Shown in pieces: positions 1-7,918 of a stretch of 64,000 nucleotides of DNA. A model generated the notes under the pieces. That model searched no databases, was not told the origin of the DNA, and saw only the letters and a list, made by a program, of their open reading frames with translations. Position numbers and translations under genes: made by a program. The first letter of the stretch is position 1; each line of letters begins with the position of its first letter. Origin of the DNA: CALDCK01 sp050618055 (lineage in GTDB: Bacteria > Myxococcota_A > UBA9160 > SMWR01); the NCBI GenBank assembly GCA_050618055.1, contig JBNLVK010000061.1, forward strand, positions 1 through 64,000. The letters are read 5' to 3'.

Positions 1-36
1 ACGACTCCGGCCCGGCACCCTGCAGGCTGGCGTGCC

Positions 37-456
37 CTAGCGGCGGCGGGCCGTCTTGCGGCGGGCCGTCTTGCGGGCCGGCTTGCGCCGCGCGGTCTTC
101 TTGCGGGCCGTCTTGCGGCGCGCCGTGGTCTTCTTGCGCGCGGTCTTCTTGCGCGCGGCGGGCTTGCGGCGCGCGGTGGTGCGCCGGCGGGCGGCGGGCT
201 TGCGGCGCGCGGTGGACTTGCGCTTCGTGGAGCGCTTCATCTTCACCTTGGCGACGTTGCCCTTCTTGTCGATGAAGTAGAGGAAGCCCTCTTCACGCTC
301 GATCCCGCACTTCTCGACCTTCTCGTTCTTCTTGCCGCGCGGCACCTTTCCACCGCCGCGGGCCATGCGGGCCCGGCTCACGTCCCCCTTCTTGTCGAGG
401 TAGTAGAGCCAACCCTTCTCCCGCTTGATCCCGGTCTTTGCGACGACTGTGGCCAT
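37..456 (-). CDS. Histone H1-like Lys/Arg/Ala-rich DNA-binding protein with a duplicated N-terminal motif
   Basis: A 139-residue basic protein. The ATG at 456 is chosen because an AAGGAG ribosome site lies about 8 bases before it; the frame stays open upstream without a better start. Residues 9-26 and 51-68 are two copies of a motif (G-I-x-R-E-x-G, aromatic, L-Y, aromatic, then D-K-K-G-D/N-V) spaced 42 residues apart. From residue 76 to the end it is almost only K, R, A, T and P in KTARRKPA-type repeats, like histone H1 tails and bacterial AlgP-type proteins. The likely role is nucleoid compaction or DNA binding (inference). The motif domain is not one I can name. A promoter and a repeat array lie upstream. 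Confidence 0.8.
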   Translation of the reverse strand: MATVVAKTGIKREKGWLYYLDKKGDVSRARMARGGGKVPRGKKNEKVEKCGIEREEGFLYFIDKKGNVAKVKMKRSTKRKSTARRKPAARRRTTARRKPAARKKTARKKTTARRKTARKKTARRKPARKTARRKTARRR

Positions 457-583
457 GGGCCATCTCCTTCGGTTTGGTTGTCCCGCAAGGAGGGGGAGGC
501 AGGCGCGGGACAGGAGGATCGCTGTGGTGCGATCGAGCCGCGCTCGTCGGGAAACGGGGGGAGTCACCCACCGCACCGACGGA

Positions 584-612
584 AAGTGTCGCCTAGTGGA
601 ACGGCGTGTCAA
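584..612 (-). promoter_or_regulatory. Candidate sigma-70 promoter of the histone-like gene
   Basis: Reading the minus strand, a perfect TTGACA (607-612) is followed after 16-17 bases by GACACT or ACACTT (584-590). It would give a leader of about 120 bases before the start at 456. The -10 match is weak, so this is a candidate only. Confidence 0.4.
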
Positions 613-630
613 CGGCCGGACGGGCATTTA

Positions 631-691
631 CCGTCGGAAGTTGCGAGTCCGCCCGACGGTGTCCGACGGGGGCTCCGACGGGCACCGACGG
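631..691. promoter_or_regulatory. Helically phased CCGACGG repeat array
   Basis: CCGACGG occurs at 653, 663, 675 and 685, so the copies are 10, 12 and 10 bases apart. An inverted copy (CCGTCGG) lies at 631 and a further direct copy at 576, inside the candidate promoter. The array sits just upstream of the TTGACA box of the histone-like gene and after the gshB stop at 715. Spacing near one helical turn suggests cooperative binding of a regulator (inference). Confidence 0.5.
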
Positions 692-714
692 GGGCGGGGC
701 GGGCCGGAGCCCCT

Positions 715-1683
715 TCAGGCCCGGAATTCCGCCAGTTTTCGCTCCGCTCCGTCGAGGATCTCGGCCTCCAGCCGGCGACCCTCCAGTGTGTTGACCTCCT
801 GGACGCCGGTGGGGCTGGTCACGTTGACCTCGGTCAGCCGCCCCCCGATCACGTCGATGCCGACGAAGAACAGGCCGTCGCGCCGCAGGCTGGGCGCCAG
901 CCGCTCGACGATGGCCAGGTCGCCGGCGTCCAGCCCCGACTTCGCCGGGGTGCCGCCCACGTGGAAGTTGGCCCGGTGCTCGCCCTCCGACGGCACCCGC
1001 AGCACGGCCCCGATCGGCTCGCCGTCCACCAGCAGGATGCGCTTGTCGCCCTTGCGCACGTCGGGCAGGTACTGCTGGGCCATGATCGGGCGGGTCTCGA
1101 AGGCGGTGCTCTGCTCCAGGATCGACACCAGGTTCCGGTCCCCGTCGGAGACGTGGAAGATCCCCTCGCCGCCGCGACCGTCCAGGGGCTTCACGATCAT
1201 CTCGCCGCCCAGCTCGGCCATGAAGGCCTTCAGATCGGCGATGCGGTGGGTCACCCGGGTGGGGGGCATCAGGTCCGGGAAGCCCATGGCGTAGAGCTTC
1301 TCGTTGGCGGTCAGGATGCCCTGGGGACGGTTCAACACCAGGGCGCGTCGGCACAGCGAGAGGATCTGGGTGGCCACCACGTAGGCCCCGTCCACCGGGG
1401 GGTCCTTGCGCTGGAAGACCAGGTCGGCCGCCTCGTCGAGCGCCACCGCCTCCTCCGGCCCCAGGTCGACGTGGTTGCCGGGCTCGCGGCGCAGGGCCAG
1501 GACGGGCCGGGCGCGGGCCACCGGGCCCCGCTCCGAGACGCCCAGGTCCCGGGGCTCGACGTAGAGCACCCGGTGCCCCCGGTCCAGGGCCTCCAGCATC
1601 ATCACGAAGGTGGTGTCGCCGCGGACGTCGATGGACTCGATGGGGTCCATGACGAAGGCGAGGGTCCGGGGGGAATCGTTCAC
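715..1683 (-). CDS. gshB: Glutathione synthetase (ATP-grasp)
   Basis: 322 residues, close to the usual 315 of GshB, which joins glycine to gamma-glutamylcysteine in the cytoplasm using ATP. The N-terminus carries the family's V-M-D-P-I signature (residues 11-15) and the D-x-x-F stretch after it. The ATP-grasp glycine loop (K-P-L-D-G-R-G-G) is near residue 165, and the C-terminal N-V-T-S-P-T-G motif near 284 binds Mg-ATP. The GTG at 1683 has a GAGGAG site before it and matches the family start; longer frames upstream would run into the neighbouring gene's leader. It diverges from the PBP1A gene. No gshA is in the window. Confidence 0.93.
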   Translation of the reverse strand: MNDSPRTLAFVMDPIESIDVRGDTTFVMMLEALDRGHRVLYVEPRDLGVSERGPVARARPVLALRREPGNHVDLGPEEAVALDEAADLVFQRKDPPVDGAYVVATQILSLCRRALVLNRPQGILTANEKLYAMGFPDLMPPTRVTHRIADLKAFMAELGGEMIVKPLDGRGGEGIFHVSDGDRNLVSILEQSTAFETRPIMAQQYLPDVRKGDKRILLVDGEPIGAVLRVPSEGEHRANFHVGGTPAKSGLDAGDLAIVERLAPSLRRDGLFFVGIDVIGGRLTEVNVTSPTGVQEVNTLEGRRLEAEILDGAERKLAEFRA

Positions 1684-1801
1684 GTCAAGCCGCTCCTCGG
1701 GCGCGCCGATTCTGTAGCGCAGGGGGGTGGAAGGGCGCCCGGAGGTCGCTGGCGCGGGAGCCGGACCGTCGGCTAGGTTCGGCCAATCCCCCGGAGAACC
1801 A

Positions 1802-4423
1802 ATGGTTTCCACCGACGAGGGGCGGCCGCCGAGGTCCCGGATGCTGCGATACCTGCTGCTGGCAGGGGGCCTGCTGGGCCTGGCCTCCCTGGCGGCGGTC
1901 GTGGCGTTCTACCTCGCCTTCGTCCGCGACCTGCCCGACATCGAGAGCGTCGAGGACTACCGGCCGGCGCTCGCCAGCGTCGTGGTGGACCGCAACGGCC
2001 GGCGGGTCGGCGAGTTCTTCAACGAGCGCCGGCGGCTGGTGGCCCTCGAGGACGTGCCCCAGCACGTGGTGCGGGCCTTCATCGCGGCCGAGGACAGCCA
2101 CTTCTTCGAGCACTCGGGCATCGACTACCCGTCCATCGTGCGGGCCGCCTGGGCGAACCTGCGGGCCGGCGGCGTGGTCGAGGGCGCCAGCACCATCACC
2201 CAGCAGACGGTGAAGGGCCTGCTGCTCACGCCGGAGCGGAAGTTCCGGCGCAAGATCCGCGAGATGATCCTGGCGCGGAACCTGGAGGCGCGGCTCACCA
2301 AGCAGGAGATCCTGTACCTCTACCTGAACCAGATCTACTTCGGCAGCGGCGCCTACGGCATCCAGGAGGCGGCGCGCAGCTACTACGGCAAGGACGTGGC
2401 GGACCTGACCGTCGGCGAGGCGGCCCAGCTGGCCGGACTGCCGAAGGCGCCCAGCACCTACTCGCCGCGGCGCAACCCGGAGCAGGCCGAGGTGCGCCGC
2501 CTCTACGTGCTGGGACGCATGCGCAACGAGGGCTTCATCACGCAGGCCCTGTACGACGAGGCGGTGGCCGAGCGACCGCCGCTGTCGGACCGGCCCTGGC
2601 TGTCCGACTACGAGGACTCGGCCTACTTCGCCGAGCAGGTGCGCCGGTACCTGTTCGACGAGCTGGGCGGCCAGACCGTGCTCGAGGGCGGGCTGGTGGT
2701 CGAGACCACCTTCGACCTGGCGCTCCAGTCGGCGGCGGTGGCCGCGCTGCGCAAGGGCCTGGAGGAGCTGGACCACCGCCAGGGCTACCGCGGCCCGGAG
2801 CAGCAGGTGGCGCGCGAGGAGATCGCCGACACGCTGCTCGCGCTGGCGGAGGAGAACCAGCTGCAGGAAGCCGAAGGCCCGCAGGCCGCCGAAGACGGCG
2901 CGCAGCGAGCCGAAGGCGAGCGAAGCCCGGAAGGAGTGCTGCTCGCGCAGCTGTCCGAATCGCCCCTCCGCGGCCTGGTCACCGAAATCGACCGCGCCGC
3001 CGACACCGCCACCGTCGCCTTCGCGCCGGGCCTGCTGGGCCGCGTCCACCTGGACGACGTCCGCTGGGCGCGCGAGCCCGATCCGGACCTGCTGCCGCGC
3101 AAGGTGACCGACATCGAGAAGGTGTTCGCGGCGGGCGACGTCGCGCGCTTCACGCTGCTGCCGGCCCAGGAGGGCGACGAGCTGCCGCGCCTGGCGCTGC
3201 ACCAGCAGCCGCTGGTGCAGGGCGCGCTGCTCTCCATCGACGTGCACAGCGGCGACGTGCTGGCGCTGGTGGGCGGCTACGACTTCGGCGAGAGCGAGTT
3301 CGATCGCGTGACCCAGGCGCGACGCCAGCCCGGCTCGGCCTTCAAGCCGCTGGTCTACGGCGCGGCCCTGTCGCTCCACGGCGAGGACGGCGGCCAGCGC
3401 TACACGCCGGCCTCGATCATCTACGACCGCCCCAAGGTCTACACCGACCACAGCACCGGCTTCGTCTGGAAGCCCAAGAACTACGGCCGCGCCTTCTACG
3501 GTCCGATCACGCTGCGCCGTGCGCTGGCCAAGTCGATCAACACCGCCGCGGTGCACCTGTGCGACGAGGTCGGCGTCGGCAACGTGATCCGCTACGCGCG
3601 GCTGCTGGGCATCGAGTCGCCCCTCGAGCCGTCGCTGGGCCTGGCGCTGGGCACCAGCGGCGTGTCGCTGCTCGAGCTGACCCGCGCCTACGCCGTCTTC
3701 CCGGCCGGCGGACAGCGCGTCGTGCCGTCGTTCATCCGCCGCGTCACCGACCGCGAGGGCAACGTGCTGATGGAGAACGTGCCCCTCGGCGGCCCACCGC
3801 CGGACCCGGACGCCGGCGACGACCCCCTGGCCGACATCGACGTGGCCGCCGCGCCCGAGGGCCTCGAGTTCGCGCCGAGCCCGATCCGCGCCGAGCGCGA
3901 GCAGCTGATCCCCGAGGAGGAGGCCTACCTGGTCTCGGACATGCTGCGCGCCGTGGTGAACGAGGGCACCGGCCGCCGCGTGAAGGCGCTGGGCCGGCCG
4001 CTGGCCGGCAAGACCGGCACCACCAACGACCAGGCCGACGCCTGGTTCATGGGCTTCTCGCCGGAGATCACCACCGGCGTGTGGGTCGGCTTCGACGAGA
4101 TCCGCTTCCTGGGCGCCGGCGAGACCGGGTCGCGCGCCGCCTCGCCCATCTGGATCGACTACATGCGCACGGCGCTGGCCGACAAGCCGAAGCGCGACTT
4201 CGCCCTGCCCGAGTCGATCGTGTTCGCGCGCATCGATCGCGAGACCGGACTGCTGGCTTCGCGCAGCTCGACCGAGACGGTCTTCCAGGCCTTCATCGCC
4301 GGCACCGAGCCGACCGAGACCGCCGACTGCCGCCGCACCACCCAGGACGCCCTCCAGGACCTGCGCGAGGACTCGCTCTCCCGCGATCGCGCCCTCCAGC
4401 TGATGAAGCTCGACACCTTCTGA
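1802..4423 (+). CDS. mrcA: Penicillin-binding protein 1A (bifunctional transglycosylase/transpeptidase)
   Basis: 873 residues, a class A PBP that polymerises and cross-links peptidoglycan on the outer face of the inner membrane. One membrane helix is at about residues 14-36. The GT51 domain shows E-D-S-H-F-F-E-H and the S-T-I-T-Q-Q motif. The transpeptidase domain has the S-A-F-K active site (Ser near 512), S-I-N and K-T-G-T. An OB-like insert typical of PBP1A lies between the domains and is interrupted near residues 355-380 by a Glu/Ala/Gly-rich low-complexity run. The ATG at 1802 has GGAG before it; an upstream in-frame ATG (1727) is rejected because it lacks a site and overlaps the divergent promoter region. 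Confidence 0.95.
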   Translation: MVSTDEGRPPRSRMLRYLLLAGGLLGLASLAAVVAFYLAFVRDLPDIESVEDYRPALASVVVDRNGRRVGEFFNERRRLVALEDVPQHVVRAFIAAEDSHFFEHSGIDYPSIVRAAWANLRAGGVVEGASTITQQTVKGLLLTPERKFRRKIREMILARNLEARLTKQEILYLYLNQIYFGSGAYGIQEAARSYYGKDVADLTVGEAAQLAGLPKAPSTYSPRRNPEQAEVRRLYVLGRMRNEGFITQALYDEAVAERPPLSDRPWLSDYEDSAYFAEQVRRYLFDELGGQTVLEGGLVVETTFDLALQSAAVAALRKGLEELDHRQGYRGPEQQVAREEIADTLLALAEENQLQEAEGPQAAEDGAQRAEGERSPEGVLLAQLSESPLRGLVTEIDRAADTATVAFAPGLLGRVHLDDVRWAREPDPDLLPRKVTDIEKVFAAGDVARFTLLPAQEGDELPRLALHQQPLVQGALLSIDVHSGDVLALVGGYDFGESEFDRVTQARRQPGSAFKPLVYGAALSLHGEDGGQRYTPASIIYDRPKVYTDHSTGFVWKPKNYGRAFYGPITLRRALAKSINTAAVHLCDEVGVGNVIRYARLLGIESPLEPSLGLALGTSGVSLLELTRAYAVFPAGGQRVVPSFIRRVTDREGNVLMENVPLGGPPPDPDAGDDPLADIDVAAAPEGLEFAPSPIRAEREQLIPEEEAYLVSDMLRAVVNEGTGRRVKALGRPLAGKTGTTNDQADAWFMGFSPEITTGVWVGFDEIRFLGAGETGSRAASPIWIDYMRTALADKPKRDFALPESIVFARIDRETGLLASRSSTETVFQAFIAGTEPTETADCRRTTQDALQDLREDSLSRDRALQLMKLDTF
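2868..2937. repeat. REP-like GC-rich element inside the PBP1A gene
   Basis: A run of alternating GCCGAAG, GCAGCGAG and GCGAGCGAAGC words with partial inverted symmetry. It is translated in frame into a Glu/Ala/Gly-rich segment between the two catalytic domains. The composition differs from the flanking coding DNA and resembles short interspersed repeats of GC-rich genomes. I see no second copy in this window, so the mobile or repetitive nature is inference. Confidence 0.35.
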
Positions 4424-4431
4424 CCCGACCG

Positions 4432-4836
4432 ATGAAGCGCACGCCCGAGGAAGAGCTGCTGGCGGCGAACGCCGCCTTCTACGACGCCTTCGCCACCGGC
4501 GACATCGAGGCCATGGACGAGCTGTGGGCGCGCACCGTGCCGGTGGCCTGCGTCCACCCGGGCTGGCCGGCGCTGCACGGTCGCGAGGAGGTGATGCAGT
4601 CGTGGCGCTCGATCCTGCTGGGCGAGGCGCCGCCGGAGATCCGCTGCGAGGATGCGCGGGCCTCGCTGCTGGGCGCCGCGGGTACGGTGGTGTGCGTCGA
4701 GCGCATCGGCGGCGACGCCCTGGTGGCGAGCAACGTCTTCGTGCTCGAGAACGGCATCTGGCAGGTCGCCCACCACCAGGCCGGACCGCTCGCCACCGAG
4801 AGCGACGCCCCGCCGCCGGGCCAGCGGCTGAACTGA
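4432..4836 (+). CDS. NTF2/SnoaL-like fold protein
   Basis: 134 residues starting 8 bases after the PBP1A stop, so probably co-transcribed. The pattern of an N-terminal helix (N-A-A-F-Y-D-A-F-A-x-G-D), W near residue 35, then V-H-P-G and beta strands ending W-Q-V-A-H-H-Q-A is that of the SnoaL-like/NTF2 family, often annotated DUF4440 or SnoaL_3. Members are small-molecule isomerases, dehydratases or ligand-binding proteins, so the substrate cannot be given. It converges on the hydrolase gene with a 4-base gap. Confidence 0.8.
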   Translation: MKRTPEEELLAANAAFYDAFATGDIEAMDELWARTVPVACVHPGWPALHGREEVMQSWRSILLGEAPPEIRCEDARASLLGAAGTVVCVERIGGDALVASNVFVLENGIWQVAHHQAGPLATESDAPPPGQRLN

Positions 4837-4840
4837 CCGC

Positions 4841-5482
4841 CTACAGGGGCGACTCGAGCCAGGCCGTCGTGACGCGGCCCAGCGCCGCCAGGCCGGCCAT
4901 GAAGAAGTGGTCCGCCTCGGGGATCTGCTCGAGGACGTGGCGCTCGGAGCCCTCGACCCACTCGAGGAGCGGCTCCGCCGGCGCGATCTGGTCGGCGCCG
5001 CCGGCCACCAGCAGCACCCGGCCCGCGAAGCCCTCCAGCAGGGACGCGTCCATCATGGACGCCGGCGGGGCCACCAGGATCATGCGCTCGACGCGCGGGT
5101 GGCGCGCCCCGGCCGCCAGGGCGGTGGCCGCCCCGAACGAGTAGCCGCAGGCGACGAGCGGTCCGTCGACGGTCTCGGCCAGGTGCTCGAGGGCCTGGCC
5201 GTAGTCGGACACGGCGTGCTGGGCGTCGCCGCTGCGCTCGCCGCCGCTGGCGCCCACGCCGCGCCAGTTGAAGCGCACGGTGGCCATGCCCTGCTTGCCG
5301 CAGGCGTGGGCCACCTCGCCCACCACCGGCGACTCCAGGTGTCCGCCGTACAGCGGGTGCGGCGGCGCGACCACCGCGCCGCGCGGGTTCCCCTCTTCGC
5401 CGGCCACGAAGATGCCCTCCAGCGCCAGGCTCGGGTCGTCGGCACCGGGGATCACGATGGGTCGCTCTTCGCGTCGTGCCAT
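4841..5482 (-). CDS. Alpha/beta hydrolase (dienelactone-hydrolase/YfhR-like)
   Basis: 213 residues. An H-P-L-Y-G-G segment (about 42) precedes the oxyanion region. The nucleophile elbow G-Y-S-F-G is near residue 115, the acid lies in G-G-A-D-Q-I-A-P, and the catalytic His is in E-A-D-H-F-F near the end. The family (KANL3/Tex30 or serine aminopeptidase S33-like) hydrolyses esters or peptides in the cytoplasm; the substrate is unknown. The ATG at 5482 has no strong ribosome site; an ATG four codons upstream is an alternative. It diverges from the Nudix gene over about 48 bases. Confidence 0.85.
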   Translation of the reverse strand: MARREERPIVIPGADDPSLALEGIFVAGEEGNPRGAVVAPPHPLYGGHLESPVVGEVAHACGKQGMATVRFNWRGVGASGGERSGDAQHAVSDYGQALEHLAETVDGPLVACGYSFGAATALAAGARHPRVERMILVAPPASMMDASLLEGFAGRVLLVAGGADQIAPAEPLLEWVEGSERHVLEQIPEADHFFMAGLAALGRVTTAWLESPL

Positions 5483-5530
5483 GGCGCAGAGCATAATGGA
5501 CCCGCTCCGGCGCATGGCTACCCTCGGTCC

Positions 5531-6046
5531 GTGTCCGACGACCTGCCCGGCTTCCGCCTGACGATCACCCGCGACCACGTGAAGCTGCCGGGCGGACGCG
5601 AGGCGGTGCTCGACATCGTGCGTCACCCGGGTGCGGCGGCGGTGGTGCCCTTCCTCTCCGACGACGAGGTGCTGCTGATCCGCCAGTACCGGCACGCGGC
5701 AGGCTCGTACATCCTGGAGGTGCCCGCCGGCAAGCTCGACGCCGGCGAAGCCCCCGAGCGCTGCGCCGCCCGCGAGCTGGAGGAGGAGGCCGGACGCCGC
5801 GCCGGACACCTCCAGAAGCTCGGCTGGATCTACACCACGCCCGGCTTCACCGACGAGGTGATCCACCTGTTCGCCGCCCGCGACCTGGAGGCGGTGCCCG
5901 TGCGTCACGAGCCCGACGAGGTGATCGAGCTGGTGCCCACACCGTTCGACCGGGCGATCGAGCAGGTGTTCGCCGGCGAGATCCCGGACGCCAAGAGCGC
6001 GCTGGCCCTGCTGCACGCGGCACGCGCCACGGGGCGGCTCGGGTGA
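5531..6046 (+). CDS. Nudix hydrolase, ADP-ribose pyrophosphatase type
   Basis: 171 residues from a GTG at 5531. The complete Nudix box G-x5-E-x7-R-E-x-x-E-E-x-G is at about residues 67-89. An R-Q-Y-R-H segment precedes it, and T-P-G-F-T-D-E follows, both typical of the NudF/ADPRase group that splits ADP-ribose into AMP and ribose 5-phosphate. Length and architecture match that group. It is followed after 19 bases by an LLM oxidoreductase gene on the same strand. Confidence 0.88.
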   Translation: MSDDLPGFRLTITRDHVKLPGGREAVLDIVRHPGAAAVVPFLSDDEVLLIRQYRHAAGSYILEVPAGKLDAGEAPERCAARELEEEAGRRAGHLQKLGWIYTTPGFTDEVIHLFAARDLEAVPVRHEPDEVIELVPTPFDRAIEQVFAGEIPDAKSALALLHAARATGRLG

Positions 6047-6065
6047 AGCGGGCGGGTCACCCGAC

Positions 6066-7031
6066 ATGAGGCTCGGCGTCGCGCTGGGCTGGCATACGCT
6101 CTGCTGGGAGGACCTCCAGGACCTGGTGCGGCGCGCCGAGGCGCTGGGCTACGCCGCCGCCTACGTCGACGGCGACATCAGCATGCTGGGCCAGCGCCGC
6201 GACGACGACGTGCTCGACGGCTGGACGGTCACCACCGCGCTGCTGGCCCGCAGCCTGCGCATCCAGATCGGATCGATCCGCCTGGTCCACCACTGGAACG
6301 CCGCGCGCCTGGCCCAGTGCGCCGCCACTGCCTTCCGCATGGCACCCGGCCGACTGCGCTTCTTCGCCTCCATCGGCGACCGACCGGAGGATCCGGCCTT
6401 CGACCTGGCGCCGCCGCCGGTGGCCGACCGCATCGCCTGGCTCGACGAGACGCTGGACGCCTGCCGCGCGCTGTGGCGCGGCGAGAGCGTGACGCGCGAC
6501 GGCCGCTTCGTGCGCCTGCGCGACGCCCGGGTGCGGCCGGTGCCGGGGGAGGGGGCGCTGCCCATCGAGGTCGCGGCGAAGGGCCGGGCGCTGATGCCGG
6601 TGCTGGCGCGTCATGCCGCGGTCTGGAACGTGAACCTGCCCGCCGCCCCGGCGCGCGTCGCGCGCGCGGCGGGCTGGCTGGCCGAGGCGTGCGCCGAGCA
6701 GGGTCGCGACCCCGGCGAGATCCGGCGCAGCCAGTGGATCTTCGCCCGCGTGCAGGAACGCCCCGACACCGCCGGCGCACTGGCCGAGTTCCGCCGCCTG
6801 AACCCCTGGTTCGACGGCATTCCGGACGCCGAGATCGCGCCGTCGCTGGTGCTGGGCGACGGCGCGTCGTGCGCCGCCCGGCTCGGCGAGCTGGCCGAGG
6901 CGCTGTCGCTCGACCTGCCGGTCGTGGATCTCTCGGGGCTCGACTACCGCACGGCGAGGCGCAACCTGGAGGCAATCCCCGCGGGTGGTGGATTCGTTGA
7001 CTCCCCGTCGAGCCGTGCCGTACCCTCCTGA
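6066..7031 (+). CDS. LLM-class flavin- or F420-dependent oxidoreductase
   Basis: 321 residues with the luciferase-like TIM-barrel pattern: L-G-V-A-L-G start, R-A-E-A-L-G-Y near residue 23, I-G-S-I-R-L near 70, and P-I-E-V-A-A-K-G before the C-terminal helices. These enzymes reduce or oxidise substrates using FMN or coenzyme F420. Which cofactor applies here cannot be read from sequence alone, and no F420 biosynthesis gene is in the window. It shares a strand with the Nudix gene 19 bases upstream. A second, more typical LLM enzyme lies at 18.3 kb. Confidence 0.82.
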   Translation: MRLGVALGWHTLCWEDLQDLVRRAEALGYAAAYVDGDISMLGQRRDDDVLDGWTVTTALLARSLRIQIGSIRLVHHWNAARLAQCAATAFRMAPGRLRFFASIGDRPEDPAFDLAPPPVADRIAWLDETLDACRALWRGESVTRDGRFVRLRDARVRPVPGEGALPIEVAAKGRALMPVLARHAAVWNVNLPAAPARVARAAGWLAEACAEQGRDPGEIRRSQWIFARVQERPDTAGALAEFRRLNPWFDGIPDAEIAPSLVLGDGASCAARLGELAEALSLDLPVVDLSGLDYRTARRNLEAIPAGGGFVDSPSSRAVPS

Positions 7032-7158
7032 AGCGGGGTCTGCGCGCCCATCCCGCCGATCTTTGGACAGAATCCGCCGAACCGTCACACTCCGGGAGGA
7101 GGGCGGTTCGATCCCTCGGCGATCCACGCGAGATTCCAGGTCCAAGGAGTAGAGGCGA

Positions 7159-7902
7159 GTGCACGGACGCGGCTATCAGACCGGGGGCTTCGGTCCCCCC
7201 TTCACCCCCCCGATCGTTCAGCAGCTGCTGATCGTCAACGCGGTCGCCTTCGTCGCGCAGATCCTGGTTCCGGCCATCGGCTTCTACGGCGCGGTGCGTC
7301 CCGACGCGGTCTGGCAGTACGGCCACCTGTACCAGCCGTTCACCTACATGTGGCTGCACGGCGGCATCGGCCACCTGCTGATGAACCTGTTCGTGCTGTG
7401 GATGTTCGGATCCCAGCTCGCCATGGCCTGGGGCGCGAAGCGCTTCCTCCGCTACTACCTGCTGTGCGGCGTCGGGGCCGGCTTCATCATCTCGCTGGTG
7501 CCCTACCTGCTGATGGCCATTGGCATTCCCTCGGCCATCCACATCGGCACCGTCGGCGCGTCGGGCGCCATCTACGGTCTGCTGCTGGCCTACTCGCTCA
7601 CCTGGCCGGACCGCACCATCGCGCTGATCTTCCCGCCGGTGGCGTTCCGCGCCATCTGGCTGATCCCGATCGTGTTCTTCATGACCGTCGCCTTCGGCGG
7701 CGGCAACATCTCCCACGTCGGCCACCTGGGCGGCGTGCTCGTCGGCTGGATCTACATGCGCCGCCAGGGCGAGGGCCGCAACCTGCTCTCGCTCGAGCAG
7801 ATCAAGTACAAGTGGCGCCGCTACCGCATGCGCCAGAAGCTGCGGGCCATCCAGTACGAAGAGTTCGAGCGCCGCCGCGACGACGACAAGAGGATGCACT
7901 GA
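7159..7902 (+). CDS. Rhomboid family intramembrane serine protease
   Basis: 247 residues with about six membrane helices. The L1-region H-x-G-x-x-H-L-x-x-N motif is near residues 72-80, the catalytic Ser lies in G-A-S-G-A (about residue 134) and the catalytic His in H-V-G-H-L-G-G (about 185). Rhomboids cleave membrane proteins within or near their transmembrane helix. The GTG at 7159 has AAGGAG 9 bases upstream. A Lys/Arg-rich cytoplasmic tail follows the last helix. The DUF4097 gene begins 16 bases downstream, so the two are probably one operon. The 127-base leader contains a short hairpin-forming inverted repeat (CGAACCG/CGGTTCG). Confidence 0.92.
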   Translation: MHGRGYQTGGFGPPFTPPIVQQLLIVNAVAFVAQILVPAIGFYGAVRPDAVWQYGHLYQPFTYMWLHGGIGHLLMNLFVLWMFGSQLAMAWGAKRFLRYYLLCGVGAGFIISLVPYLLMAIGIPSAIHIGTVGASGAIYGLLLAYSLTWPDRTIALIFPPVAFRAIWLIPIVFFMTVAFGGGNISHVGHLGGVLVGWIYMRRQGEGRNLLSLEQIKYKWRRYRMRQKLRAIQYEEFERRRDDDKRMH

Positions 7903-7918
7903 TGGAGCATCGTCGATC

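Noticed and set aside
1685..3556. A 623-codon minus-strand frame opposite PBP1A
   Set aside because: Shadow frame; composition is V, L, R, G, H repeats without any recognisable fold.
7095..7125. A GGTTCGATCCC stretch before the rhomboid gene that resembles a tRNA T-arm
   Set aside because: No acceptor stem, D arm or anticodon arm can be folded around it, and the T-stem is not the normal 5 plus 7 form.
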